From Corallococcus macrosporus DSM 14697 (GTDB taxonomy: Bacteria; Myxococcota; Myxococcia; Myxococcales; Myxococcaceae): 64,000 bases of DNA. A model generated the notes under the pieces. It ran no database searches. It was not told the DNA's origin and saw nothing but the letters and a program-made list of their open reading frames with translations. Position 1 is the first letter of the stretch. Each line of letters starts with the position of its first letter. This document shows, piece after piece, positions 1-7,898 of the stretch. The stretch covers positions 7,598,001 to 7,662,000 of the forward strand of contig NZ_CP022203.1 in NCBI RefSeq assembly GCF_002305895.1, written 5' to 3'. Made by a program: the position numbers and the translations under genes.

Positions 1-554
1 GCACCGTCGTCACCATCGCCGGGGGCATCTCCGAGGAGACGCCGGTCCCCGCGGGCCTCCAGGACGTCATCGCGGTGTCCGCGGCGCCGTTCCACGGCAT
101 GGCGCTCAAGGCGGACGGCACCGTCGCCGTCTGGGGGCAGGACGTCTTCGACCTTCAGACGGTCCCAGCGGACTTGAATGACGTGGTGGCCATCGCCAAC
201 ACGAGCAGCAGCGCGCTGGCGCTGCGGGCCAATGGCACCGCCGCCGTCTGGGGATTCGGCGCGGCGTACTACGACCTCGCGCTCACCCCGGACCTCGGCG
301 ACGTCGTGGAGATCGCGGGGGGCGAGCACCACTACATGGCGCTCCGCTCCAACGGCACCCTCCGCGTCTGGGGGAACAGCGCCCATGGCCAGACGACGCC
401 CCCCGCGGGACTGACGAACGTCGCCGCCGTCGCGGGCCAGGCCTTCAACAAGAGCCTGGCGCTCCGGGGGGACGGCACCGTCGCGAGCTGGGGCGACGCG
501 ACGCCTTCACACCTGCCACCGCCAGGACTGGTCCTCCGCGTCCCTGCCCGGTAG
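1..554 (+). CDS. RCC1-repeat protein, C-terminal part (partial)
   Basis: The reading frame is open from the left edge (frame beginning at base 3), so the gene starts outside the window. A GTG at 75 is internal. The translation is a string of RCC1/BNR-type repeats of about 50 residues, each with an xMALKADGTVxVWG-like signature (MALKADGTVAVWG, LALRANGTAAVWG, MALRSNGTLRVWG, LALRGDGTVASWG). These fold as beta-propeller blades. Such proteins are common as secreted or surface proteins in myxobacteria; their ligands are generally unknown. No signal peptide can be judged because the N-terminus is missing. The last repeat is followed by a short tail and a TAG stop. Confidence 0.85.
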   Translation, partial: TVVTIAGGISEETPVPAGLQDVIAVSAAPFHGMALKADGTVAVWGQDVFDLQTVPADLNDVVAIANTSSSALALRANGTAAVWGFGAAYYDLALTPDLGDVVEIAGGEHHYMALRSNGTLRVWGNSAHGQTTPPAGLTNVAAVAGQAFNKSLALRGDGTVASWGDATPSHLPPPGLVLRVPAR

Positions 555-664
555 CTCGAAAGCGACCCACCCCACAAACAAGTCTTTCAAGAAATACAGG
601 TTGCGCCGGGTACCATGCGGAGGAACACTCCAGCATGCTCGCAGCCCAACGGAGAGACGAGGCG

Positions 665-1123
665 ATGACGGACCCGGTTCCGCTCGACGCGCCCGACATC
701 CAGGACGTGGTGCGGACCCGGACGCTGGGGGTGGCCTATGTGGGCACGGTGCTGGTGGTGGCGCACAACGCGCAGCACCCGGCCGCGGACGACTGGGCGC
801 GCTACTGCGAGCTCATCGCCCGTCACCAGGGCACGGCCACCGCGCAGTTCGTCCTCGCCGAAGGGCCCGGGCCCAGCGCCACCCAGCGGCAGCAGGCGCT
901 CAACCAGGTGCCCAAGGACTACGTCATTCCGCCCACCGCGGTGTTCACCGAGTCCTCGCTGGTGCGCGGCGTCGTGACGCTCTTCAACTGGTTCAGCCCG
1001 CGCTCCATGCGCGCCTTCGTCCCCGGCGACCTCCGGGGCGCGGCGCGGCACCTGGGCCTGGGCGAGGACCAGGTGCGGCGGCTGGTGGCAATCGGCGAGG
1101 CGGTGCGGCCGGCCGTGCCGTGA
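665..1123 (+). CDS. hypothetical protein, SpoIIAA/STAS-like size
   Basis: A protein of 152 residues that I do not recognise. ATG 665 has GGAGAG 8 bases upstream. An alternative ATG at 635, preceded by GGAGG, would add ten residues (MLAAQRRDEA). The middle reads as alternating beta strands and helices (VAYVGTVLVVAHNAQ, then a helix with DDWARYCELIARH, then TAQFVLAEGPGP). This pattern would suit a small alpha/beta domain of the STAS-like kind seen in many myxobacterial hypotheticals, but there is no diagnostic motif. There is no signal peptide or membrane segment, so a cytoplasmic protein is expected. It converges with the minus-strand gene that ends at 1136. Confidence 0.6.
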   Translation: MTDPVPLDAPDIQDVVRTRTLGVAYVGTVLVVAHNAQHPAADDWARYCELIARHQGTATAQFVLAEGPGPSATQRQQALNQVPKDYVIPPTAVFTESSLVRGVVTLFNWFSPRSMRAFVPGDLRGAARHLGLGEDQVRRLVAIGEAVRPAVP

Positions 1124-1135
1124 GGCGCCCCCTGG

Positions 1136-2227
1136 CTACGGCCGGGTGCCCTGCTGGATGCGCAGCTCCTGGATGCCCTTGAGCGTCCGGGGCGCCGTCA
1201 GCAGCACGTTCTGGTTGAGGAGCTTGCCGTCCACGGGGATGCATTGGCCCGACACGCAAGCGGTGTACGCGGGGCACGGCGACTGGCACTGGAAGGACTC
1301 GGGCGACACCTGACACGTCTCATCACAGTAGCCGGAGAGGCAGGCCTCATGCCGGATGCACGGCTGTCCGTCCGGGAGCTGGCACAGCTTCGTCGCGCCG
1401 CACTGCGAGGGCGGAGGACAGCCGGCGTTGCTGTCACAGCGCCCGTCATCGCGGCTGCACTTGCGCTCGGCGTTGCAGAAGAAGCTGGCGCAGTCGCGGT
1501 CGTTCTCACAGGCCTCCTCCGGCGCGAGGAGGCACGTGGGCGAGCCAAGCACGTCCACACACGTCAGCGCGCCCGGGCACTCCTGCGCGGCGGCGCAGTC
1601 CTTCCCCAGGGGCACCGTGCACCCCACGCCGGGCTCGCAGTGGCCGGTGATGCACTGGTCGCTCCGGGTGCAGGGCTGGCCTCGCGACGCCAGGCACACG
1701 CCGCCGTCCACCTGCGTCGCGCACGTCAGGCCCCGGCCACAATGGCCATCCGGACAGGGGGCGCCGGGCCCCGGATGCCGGGCCTTGTCCGCGGCGAGCA
1801 GGGAGGCCACCGTCCCGAGCAGGATGAACGTCCCCACCGCGATGACGGCCCGGTTCATGGAGCGCGCCTTCGCGGCGGCCGGCGCGGCCACCACCTCGGC
1901 GGTGACGACGGGCCCCAGCGCGAAGCGCGCGTCCGGCCGGTCACAGTCCTCCACGCGCAGGTGGAAGGCGAAGTGACCCGCCGGCGTCCCCGCGGGCACG
2001 CGGAGCCGCACGACGACCCGCTGCGCGCCGGCCGATGGAATGTCGCGCTCGGTGTCGCCGTCGATGAAGAACCACTCACGCCGGGCCCCGGCTTCGGGAA
2101 TCACCGCGAGACGCGCGCGCACGGGCGCGTCCGACGCGTTGATGACGTGGAAGACGGCCTCCCCCGTCCCTTTCCGGGACAGGCGAAGGGTGTCCGAGAC
2201 CGCGGAGACATCGAAGACGCGAGACAT
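1136..2227 (-). CDS. membrane-anchored Cys-rich (dickkopf-like) protein
   Basis: The ATG at 2227 follows an in-frame TTG at 2230. Residues 1-110 form an Ig-like beta domain resembling the CARDB/COG1470 class (VSDTLRLSRKGTGEAVFHV, then RVPAGTPAGHFAFHLRVED). A single membrane helix follows near residues 125-145 (RAVIAVGTFILLGTVASLL). After it come about 200 residues with repeated C-x(4-7)-C modules like those of dickkopf/TNFR-type Cys-rich proteins (CPDGHCGRGLTC, CTRSDQCITGHC, CIRHEACLSGYC). The topology would place the Ig-like domain in the cytoplasm and the disulfide-rich part outside. It lies downstream of the DUF4255 gene and an unknown gene on the same strand and may be the last gene of that unit. 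The function is unknown. Confidence 0.7.
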   Translation of the reverse strand: MSRVFDVSAVSDTLRLSRKGTGEAVFHVINASDAPVRARLAVIPEAGARREWFFIDGDTERDIPSAGAQRVVVRLRVPAGTPAGHFAFHLRVEDCDRPDARFALGPVVTAEVVAAPAAAKARSMNRAVIAVGTFILLGTVASLLAADKARHPGPGAPCPDGHCGRGLTCATQVDGGVCLASRGQPCTRSDQCITGHCEPGVGCTVPLGKDCAAAQECPGALTCVDVLGSPTCLLAPEEACENDRDCASFFCNAERKCSRDDGRCDSNAGCPPPSQCGATKLCQLPDGQPCIRHEACLSGYCDETCQVSPESFQCQSPCPAYTACVSGQCIPVDGKLLNQNVLLTAPRTLKGIQELRIQQGTRP

Positions 2228-2321
2228 CAACCTGCTCTCTTGGAGGACCGCGCGGCAATGAGCGCGGCAGGCCCGGTGGTTCCCCCATCACCAGGCCCGC
2301 CGCGAAAGGCTGTCCGTTCCT

Positions 2322-2804
2322 TCATCCGCCTCGGCGTCGCGTCTCCGCTCCCGCGGGCGAGCCGTCCCTGGCGCCAGCTCCCGCGACGTCGGCCACGGAC
2401 GCGGCCGCGAAGCGCCTCCGCGTCGCGGGAATCAGCGCGTAGGCCGTGACCAGGTCGGGCCCCAGGCCCCAGGCCTCGAGCGCGGCATCAAGGGTCGTCT
2501 CCTGCCCCGCGCCGCGCACCCCGATGATGGACGCCGCGGGCCCCACGCTCCAGGCCTCGGGGACACCGGAGATGGCCACCGCGGGCGCCTCGCCGCGCGC
2601 GGCGGCGCTGGAGACGGACGCCTTCAGCCTCGCGCTCCACGCCTCGGGGAAGGGCGCGTCGGGCCCCAGGCCCCACTCGTCAATCCAGGACGTCTCCAGC
2701 GTGTCGCGAGCCCGCGGCGGCGCGGCGGGCCTCGGGGACGCCGGGACGCTCGCGTCGCCGCGCGGCGCCTCGGAGGTGACAGACGACAGGTGGCGTTGCG
2801 GCAC
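2322..2804 (-). CDS. hypothetical protein with WGLGP motifs, coupled to DUF4255 gene
   Basis: A GTG start at 2804 lies one base after the stop of the upstream gene, and the Shine-Dalgarno AAGGAGGAG is inside that gene's last codons, so translation is probably coupled. The protein has 160 residues, is rich in Ala and Pro, and has no signal peptide. A short motif recurs three times: EWGLGPDAPFPEAW, EAWSVGPA and EAWGLGPD. I do not recognise a family. The tight link to a Pvc16-like gene hints at a role in the same (unknown) complex, perhaps as an adaptor or substrate. That is inference from position only. Confidence 0.6.
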   Translation of the reverse strand: MPQRHLSSVTSEAPRGDASVPASPRPAAPPRARDTLETSWIDEWGLGPDAPFPEAWSARLKASVSSAAARGEAPAVAISGVPEAWSVGPAASIIGVRGAGQETTLDAALEAWGLGPDLVTAYALIPATRRRFAAASVADVAGAGARDGSPAGAETRRRGG

Positions 2805-2805
2805 G

Positions 2806-3501
2806 TCACTCCTCCTTCAATGGCAGGCGGATGAGCAGCGGCTGGGGCTCGGCGGCGAGCACCTCCTGCCCCAGCTCGAGCAGCTCCCCCCTGGCGCGCA
2901 CTTCCAGCCGCCCCAGCGTGGCCACGGGGGGCACGCGGGGGAACCGGAAGCAGCCCTTGGCGTCCGTGCGCGTGGTGAGCTTCAACGTCGGCAGCTCCAC
3001 CAGCGCGCCGGGAATCGGCACGTCCCCCGGCCCGACGACACAGCCCAGCAGCGCTTCGGCGGGGGTGGGCGTTGGCTGGGGCGCGGCGGGAAAGAGCACC
3101 CGGTGGATGACCGGCATGGCGCGCTCCCGCCGCACCGGCACGCGCAGGCGGAAGCAGGGCCGCGGCGCGGTCCTCAGCCCGGCCCACACCGTGGTGGGCA
3201 CCGGCGTGAGCTCCACCTCGAAGTCCGCCTCCTCCATGGCCGCGAAGACGAGCTCCCCCAGGAGCCGGTGCGCCCGCTCCGGAGACTCCGCCCCCGCGGT
3301 GATGAGGTAGCAGACCGAAATCTGCAGCGGCGCGCGCCCCGCCCCACCGCTCCGGAGCGGGGGCGCGGGCCCCAGCTCCAGCAGGTACAGACAGACGCCT
3401 CGCTCGAGCGATTCGCGGTCCGGCACGCCCAGGAACACCGGGACATCGCCAGCAATGCGGCCCACCCACGCCTTCAATCGTTGATCGACTTCGTCGATCA
3501 T
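2806..3501 (-). CDS. DUF4255 (Pvc16/Afp16-like N-terminal) protein with carboxypeptidase-regulatory-like domain
   Basis: The ATG at 3501 was chosen because the protein then begins MIDEVDQRLKAWV, the usual start of the DUF4255 family; the frame is open further upstream but the residues there are low-complexity. Residues 1-140 match DUF4255, found in contractile injection systems (Afp16/Pvc16, the tube/sheath terminator). Typical features here are the early acidic helix, LERGVCLYLLELGP, ISVCYLITA and the helix RAHRLLGELVFAAME. Residues 150-230 form a CarboxypepD_reg-like beta sandwich (LLGCVVGPGDVPIPGALVEL, then TDAKGCFRFPRVPP). No sheath, baseplate or tube gene is present nearby, so this is either an orphan or an unusual use of the fold. 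It heads a minus-strand group with the next two genes. Confidence 0.75.
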   Translation of the reverse strand: MIDEVDQRLKAWVGRIAGDVPVFLGVPDRESLERGVCLYLLELGPAPPLRSGGAGRAPLQISVCYLITAGAESPERAHRLLGELVFAAMEEADFEVELTPVPTTVWAGLRTAPRPCFRLRVPVRRERAMPVIHRVLFPAAPQPTPTPAEALLGCVVGPGDVPIPGALVELPTLKLTTRTDAKGCFRFPRVPPVATLGRLEVRARGELLELGQEVLAAEPQPLLIRLPLKEE

Positions 3502-3762
3502 CCGGACCCCCCGTCCTGGGCCGGTCGACCCGGGCCACCCGCAGCCCCGGTGCTTTCCGGGCTTGCAACGTGTCATCGGCCTCCGGGTGCAGGTATTGAC
3601 CGGCGGGGTGGCGGGACGTCCGGCCTTCAACACCGGTGCGCCGCGCGCCCACACACCGGGTCCGGAGCAGGGCCACACAGCGCGTCAACGGCCTCTCAAC
3701 CCCTGGAAACCTCAGGGGAAAAGAAGGTGCACAACTCGTGAACGACCGTGGCGGATAATTCC

Positions 3763-5175
3763 ATGACGCGCCACCCCCACGCGCACCGGGATTCCTCCAC
3801 CATGGCCACGAAAGTCAGCGACAGCCCGCGTCCCCTCCCCTCGATTCCCTCGCGCGCCGCCGTGGCGAAGGAGGCCCGGACCGCCGAGGCCCCGGCGAAG
3901 CCCACGGGCGCGCCCGCTGGCTGGAACGCGGACCGCTTCGAAGCAGCGGCCCAGGCGCCCCGGCCGCTCGTGTGCACCGTGCCCACGCCGCCGCCCTCCG
4001 CGCCGGTGGAGCCGGAGCCCGAGGTGGACACCGTGGCGGTGGACTCGGACCCGATGACGCACATCGCGTACCTGGCCTCGGATGAGCTGGAGGGCCGTGA
4101 CAGCCCGTCAGCGGGGCTGGATGCCGCGTCCCGGTACGTGCAGCAGCACGTGCAGAAGTACGGCCTCGTGGGCCCCAACACGAGCAACCCGGACAACCCC
4201 TTCGAGCAGCGCTTCGACGTGTACTCGTTCGCGGGCAGGCCGGGCGTGCGCGGCGAGCCGGAGGGCCACGTCCACACGCCGGACACCTACGGGCACGCGC
4301 CGTTCGAAAGCGGCTTCTACCTCGAGGACGCCATGCCCCGGGAGACGCTCGCGCTGCTCAACCAGAAGTACGAGCAGGCGATGAACGCGCGGGGCCTGCC
4401 CCTGGCGCCGCCGCGCGAGGGGGCGCAGCGGAGCGTGGAGGAGCTGCGCCAGCTCGCCTCCGCGTCCGGTCAGGCCGTCAACACCATGGCCCTGCTGGAG
4501 GGCTCGGGGCCGAACAAGGACGAGGTCATCGTGGTGATGGCCCACCTGGACCACGACGGCGTGGACCGGCGCGGCAACGTGCTCAACGGCGCGGACGACA
4601 ACGCCTCCGGCAGCGCGGTGCTGATGGCGGCGGTGCCGGAGCTGGCGGAGGCGGCGAAGCGCGGCGAACTGGACCGCTCCGTGCTCTTCCTGTGGACGGG
4701 CGCCGAGGAGAAGGGCCTGGTGGGCTCGCAGTACTTCGTGGACCACCCGATTCCGGGCCTGGGCACGGAGGAGATTGCCGGCGTCATCAACGTGGACATG
4801 GTGGGCCGCTGGGATGACCAGCGCCTGTCCGTGGTGGACACCAACTCCCGGGGGCAGCCCAACTACTTCCGGGAGGTGCTGGCGCAGGCGAACGCGCAGC
4901 TCGACGACCCGTTCGACCGCATCAACCAGGACATCAACGTGTTCCGCGACCGCCAGGACGGCGCCTCCTTCGGGCGCAAGGGCGAGGACGTCCTCTTCAT
5001 GTTCGAGGGCCTGTCCAACCCCAACGGCGGCGGCGACCTCATCCCCGAGTATCACCGGGCCGACGACGACATCGACCTCATCCTCCGCGACAACGGCGGC
5101 GAGAAGCCGCGCCGCATCAAGGATTTGATGGTCAACGTCATCGAGCTCGCCGCCAATCGGACGGCGGAGCCCTGA
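3763..5175 (+). CDS. M28 family zinc metallopeptidase
   Basis: The di-zinc aminopeptidase (M28) signature is complete: AHLDHDG (first His ligand), NGADDNASGSAV (bridging Asp), WTGAEEKGLVGSQ (catalytic Glu and Glu ligand), INVDMVGRWDD (Asp ligand) and EYHRADDDID (last His). The family hydrolyses N-terminal residues or dipeptides. The first 100 residues are Pro/Ala-rich with no classical signal peptide, followed by the usual M28 lead-in MTHIAYLASDELEGRDSPS. ATG 3763 has GGCGGA about 8 bases upstream; GTG 3748 and ATG 3802 are alternatives. The disordered N-terminus resembles that of other myxobacterial proteins thought to be exported by non-Sec routes, so export is possible but unproven. Two hairpins follow the stop. 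Confidence 0.9.
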   Translation: MTRHPHAHRDSSTMATKVSDSPRPLPSIPSRAAVAKEARTAEAPAKPTGAPAGWNADRFEAAAQAPRPLVCTVPTPPPSAPVEPEPEVDTVAVDSDPMTHIAYLASDELEGRDSPSAGLDAASRYVQQHVQKYGLVGPNTSNPDNPFEQRFDVYSFAGRPGVRGEPEGHVHTPDTYGHAPFESGFYLEDAMPRETLALLNQKYEQAMNARGLPLAPPREGAQRSVEELRQLASASGQAVNTMALLEGSGPNKDEVIVVMAHLDHDGVDRRGNVLNGADDNASGSAVLMAAVPELAEAAKRGELDRSVLFLWTGAEEKGLVGSQYFVDHPIPGLGTEEIAGVINVDMVGRWDDQRLSVVDTNSRGQPNYFREVLAQANAQLDDPFDRINQDINVFRDRQDGASFGRKGEDVLFMFEGLSNPNGGGDLIPEYHRADDDIDLILRDNGGEKPRRIKDLMVNVIELAANRTAEP

Positions 5176-5181
5176 ATTACC

Positions 5182-5243
5182 GGCGGCCCCTGGCCGCCAA
5201 TGTCGGATACCAGCGCGGAAGCGGCGGTTTCCCGCCGTCATTT
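5182..5243 (+). terminator. tandem hairpins after the M28 peptidase gene
   Basis: Two stem-loops follow the stop at 5175. The first has arms GGCGGCC and GGCCGCC (5182-5188 and 5192-5198) and a CCT loop. The second has arms CGGCGG and CCGCCG (5222-5227 and 5232-5237), loop TTTC, and is followed by TCATTTTCC. The second looks like an intrinsic terminator with a short T-rich tail. Confidence 0.5.
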
Positions 5244-5317
5244 TCCCCGACGCCGCTTCTTTTTCCGCCCGGTCGCGCGAATGATGGCCACCGGGCCGGA
5301 ACACGCTGGAACACGAC

Positions 5318-5944
5318 ATGACGATGGCGACATCCTCGACGAGACGACGAAGGACCCTCCGCCTGGGGCGGCACGGCGCGGCGCTCACGTGCGCCCTGGG
5401 GCTGGGGGCCGCGACGCCGGCCCTGGCCGACAGTTCGGACACCCCACACCGCTTCGGGCTGATGCTGGACGCGGGCGCGCCACACGGCGTGGGCCTCTCC
5501 GCGGTGCTGCGGCCGCTGCCGTGGCTGCGCCTGCAGGCGGGCCCCACCACCAACACGCTCAGCTTCGGCTTGCGCGGGGGCGTGAGCATCCTGCCGATGC
5601 AGTCCTTCATCGCGCCGTCCTTCAACGTGGAGGCGGGGCACTACTTCGGCTCGGACTACAACGAGGTGGTGGACTGGCTGGGCGCCAGCCCCAGCCGCGC
5701 CAGCGAGGCCATCCGTGACGTGACGTACAACTACGTCACCGGCACCGTGGGCCTGGAGGTGGGCTCGGCCAGCCGCTTCAACTTCTTCCTGCACCTGGGC
5801 CTCAGCTACGTGGACCTGGGCGTGGATGACGCGAGCGCCCTGCTCCAGGACGCCACGGACGACCCGGACGTCACGGCGAGGAACCTGTCCGTGCGCGCCA
5901 CCATGCCCTCCGTGAAGCTGGGCTTCATCCTCTACTTCTTCTGA
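5318..5944 (+). CDS. outer-membrane beta-barrel-type exported protein
   Basis: A protein of 208 residues with a twin-Arg-rich N-terminus, a hydrophobic stretch and a likely signal peptidase site (GAATPALADSS, residues about 30-40). The mature part alternates hydrophobic and polar residues and ends in LGFILYFF, a C-terminal aromatic typical of outer-membrane barrels recognised by BamA. Glycine/aromatic beta segments (FGLMLDAGAPHGVGLSAVL, TVGLEVGSASRFNFFLHLG) support a small barrel. No family-specific motif was seen. It is followed 18 bases later by a lipoprotein gene, so the two are probably co-transcribed and may work together in the outer membrane. Confidence 0.7.
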   Translation: MTMATSSTRRRRTLRLGRHGAALTCALGLGAATPALADSSDTPHRFGLMLDAGAPHGVGLSAVLRPLPWLRLQAGPTTNTLSFGLRGGVSILPMQSFIAPSFNVEAGHYFGSDYNEVVDWLGASPSRASEAIRDVTYNYVTGTVGLEVGSASRFNFFLHLGLSYVDLGVDDASALLQDATDDPDVTARNLSVRATMPSVKLGFILYFF

Positions 5945-5962
5945 GCCGGGAGCCTTCCAACC

Positions 5963-6508
5963 ATGCGAACGACTTCCTTCCGCACCCTGCTGCTCTCCGG
6001 CCTCGCGCTGCTCACCACCGGCTGCGAGTCCCTCTTCTTCATCGAGGCCGAGGCCGAGGAGATCTGCAAGACGGAGCGCGACCTGTCCTTCCCCGCCGCG
6101 CTGCCGCTCACCGTCAACGTGGAGCGCAGCTTCACCTTCCCGCTGGGCGACATCGCCGACCCGCTGCCCGAGGAGACGGACGTGGAGACGGAGCTGCGGC
6201 TGCGCCTCTTCGAGGTGACGGCCGACACGGACCTGAGCGTCATCGAGCGCGCCAGCGTCTCCGTGCGCCAGCCGGGCTCCAGCGGGACGCACGTCATCGG
6301 TGAGTACACGCGCACCAGCACCGCGCCCACGCAGACGATTCAGCTCACCAGCACCGGCGCGGTGGACCTGCTGGACCTGGCGCGGGAGCCGGAGCTCGAG
6401 TTCATCTTCGAGGCCCGGGGCGCGCTGCCCACCGAGGACTGGAGCGCCACGGTGCGCGCCTGCGCGGGCGTGAAGGCCCAGGCGAACTACTTCGACCTGG
6501 TGTTCTGA
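5963..6508 (+). CDS. lipoprotein of unknown function
   Basis: A protein of 181 residues with a Sec/lipoprotein signal: positively charged start MRTTSFR, hydrophobic core LLLSGLALL and lipobox TTGC near residue 21. The mature part is acidic and beta-rich (LPLTVNVERSFTFPLGD, then TDVETELRLRLFEVTADTD) without a recognised domain. It probably sits in the outer membrane facing the periplasm. It follows the barrel-type gene closely. The stop at 6508 overlaps the end of the convergent hydroxylase-like gene by 22 bases. Confidence 0.75.
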   Translation: MRTTSFRTLLLSGLALLTTGCESLFFIEAEAEEICKTERDLSFPAALPLTVNVERSFTFPLGDIADPLPEETDVETELRLRLFEVTADTDLSVIERASVSVRQPGSSGTHVIGEYTRTSTAPTQTIQLTSTGAVDLLDLAREPELEFIFEARGALPTEDWSATVRACAGVKAQANYFDLVF

Positions 6509-7062
6509 GGCCGGAGCCGCGGCGAGCGGTGCCCGGAAGCCGCCGCGGGCTTCCGGGCCTCCACGGGCACCGGCGCGGGCTTCCCGGACGCGGGGGGCTG
6601 CACGTTGAGGAACTCGCGCCGCGTGCCCATGACCAGGTCGAAGAAGGGGTGCGTCACGCACCAGTTCGCGTTCTGGTCCCTGCCCATGTGGTGGTCGTAG
6701 TGCCACGGCAGGTGCTCGCGCGCCCACTTCGGGTCCAGGTGCGCGCGCCGGTGGACGAAGTAGTAGTTCGCCGCGCAGGCCCACACCGTCCCCACGAAGA
6801 AGGGCGCCACCGGCAACAGCGGCGCATGGGCCAGCGCCAGCGCCGCCAGCCCCACCAGCTCCTTCGTCTGCGCCGACCAGGTCCACAGCGAGCGCATGTA
6901 CTGGTCATCCACCATCTCGTTGCGCCGCGACTTCTGGTGGTGCTCGTGCCAGTGGAAGCTCCAGAAGCTCTTCCGGTTCTTCCCCAGACCGTGCAGGACG
7001 GACCGGTGAAGGACCCACTCACCGAAATTGGAGTAAACCCAGCCCAGGGGGATGCCGATCAT
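6487..7062 (-). CDS. fatty acid hydroxylase/sterol desaturase superfamily membrane protein
   Basis: A short (191 residue) member of the membrane di-iron oxygenase superfamily. The His clusters are in the expected order: HRSVLH near residue 19, HWHEHH near 37, HRRAH in the middle, and HLPWHYDHHMG after it. These ligate two irons in C-4 methylsterol oxidase, fatty acid 2-hydroxylase and carotenoid hydroxylase relatives. Hydrophobic segments (TKELVGLAALALAHAPLLP and VAPFFVGTVWACAANYYFV) would span the membrane. The substrate cannot be assigned from sequence; hydroxylation of a lipid acyl chain is the likeliest. The start is supported by GGAGG 5 bases before ATG 7062. It is divergent from a TetR gene with a palindromic operator between them, so TetR control is likely. 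Confidence 0.85.
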   Translation of the reverse strand: MIGIPLGWVYSNFGEWVLHRSVLHGLGKNRKSFWSFHWHEHHQKSRRNEMVDDQYMRSLWTWSAQTKELVGLAALALAHAPLLPVAPFFVGTVWACAANYYFVHRRAHLDPKWAREHLPWHYDHHMGRDQNANWCVTHPFFDLVMGTRREFLNVQPPASGKPAPVPVEARKPAAASGHRSPRLRPQNTRSK

Positions 7063-7107
7063 GGTCGCCTCCGGCGAAGCGCCCGGCCGACGCTCCGCTG
7101 CCGATAA

Positions 7108-7121
7108 TGACTATCTGGTCA
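7108..7121. promoter_or_regulatory. palindromic operator, probable TetR site
   Basis: The inverted repeat TGAC-TATCTG-GTCA sits in the 97-bp gap between the divergent hydroxylase-like gene and the TetR gene. It is followed by an AT-rich patch (ACTCTTTTTCTA) unusual for this genome. Position and symmetry suit the autoregulatory operator of the adjacent TetR protein, which would then also control the oxygenase. The assignment to this regulator is inference. Confidence 0.55.
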
Positions 7122-7159
7122 CTCTTTTTCTACCGCGCAATGAACGGGAGTGCACGGCG

Positions 7160-7888
7160 ATGGCGAGCCGGAGTGGCACGCGGGCGGGGGACGCCCAGGA
7201 GACGGACAAGCCGCCTGCCCGGGCGGGTGGCCGCCGCGAGGCGCACCGCCGGGAGCGGGCGCAGTCCCTGGAGGACGCGGCGCTGAAGCTGTTCCTGGAG
7301 CGGGGCCTGGATGGCGTCACCATTGACGACATCACCCAGGCGGCCGGCGTGGCCAAGGGGACGTTCTACCGGTACTTCGACGACAAGGCCGCGCTGGTGG
7401 ACGCCCTGCTGGAGCCGGTGCGCCGCGAGCTGCTGGCCGGGCTGGAGACGTGCGGCCACGCCCTGGCGGACGCGCGCAACGTGGAGGCCATGTTCGACGC
7501 GTACCGGGCGGTGGCGGCGGTGATTGCCAGCGCGCTCCTCCAGTACCCGGGCGTGGTGCGCCTGTACCTCCAGGAGTGCCGGGGGCCGGCGGTGGGGGCG
7601 CGGACGAAGGTGGCGGAGCTGGCGCGGCTGGTGGCGCGTCACGCGGTGGACATCACCCAGAAGGCGCACACCAGCGGGCTGCTGCGGCCCATCCGCCCCG
7701 CGGTGAGCGGCCTGGCGGTGGTGGGCGCCGTGGAGCGGCTGCTGCTGGCGGTGCTGAGCGAGGAGGACATCGGCAATCCGCTGGAGCTGCCGGACGCGCT
7801 CACCACGCTGGTGCTGGACGGGCTGCGCCTGCCCCCGGAGGGCCGTCCGGGGCGCCGGAAGCTGGACGGCGGCCCCAAGCGCCCCTAA
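7160..7888 (+). CDS. TetR/AcrR family transcriptional regulator
   Basis: A protein of 242 residues. ATG 7160 is preceded by ACGGGAG and was preferred over the longer open frame from 7052, which would run through the intergenic operator. The TetR DNA-binding domain occupies residues about 35-85: helix EDAALKLFLERGLDGV, then the helix-turn-helix TIDDITQAAGVAKGTFYRYF, then DDKAALVDALL. The C-terminal part is the usual all-helical ligand pocket (VAAVIASALLQYPGVVRLYLQ). It probably represses the divergent lipid oxygenase gene and itself through the 7108-7121 palindrome. The inducer is unknown, but an acyl or lipid ligand would fit the target. The transglycosylase gene starts ten bases downstream. 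Confidence 0.9.
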   Translation: MASRSGTRAGDAQETDKPPARAGGRREAHRRERAQSLEDAALKLFLERGLDGVTIDDITQAAGVAKGTFYRYFDDKAALVDALLEPVRRELLAGLETCGHALADARNVEAMFDAYRAVAAVIASALLQYPGVVRLYLQECRGPAVGARTKVAELARLVARHAVDITQKAHTSGLLRPIRPAVSGLAVVGAVERLLLAVLSEEDIGNPLELPDALTTLVLDGLRLPPEGRPGRRKLDGGPKRP

Positions 7889-7898
7889 GGGTGGAGGG

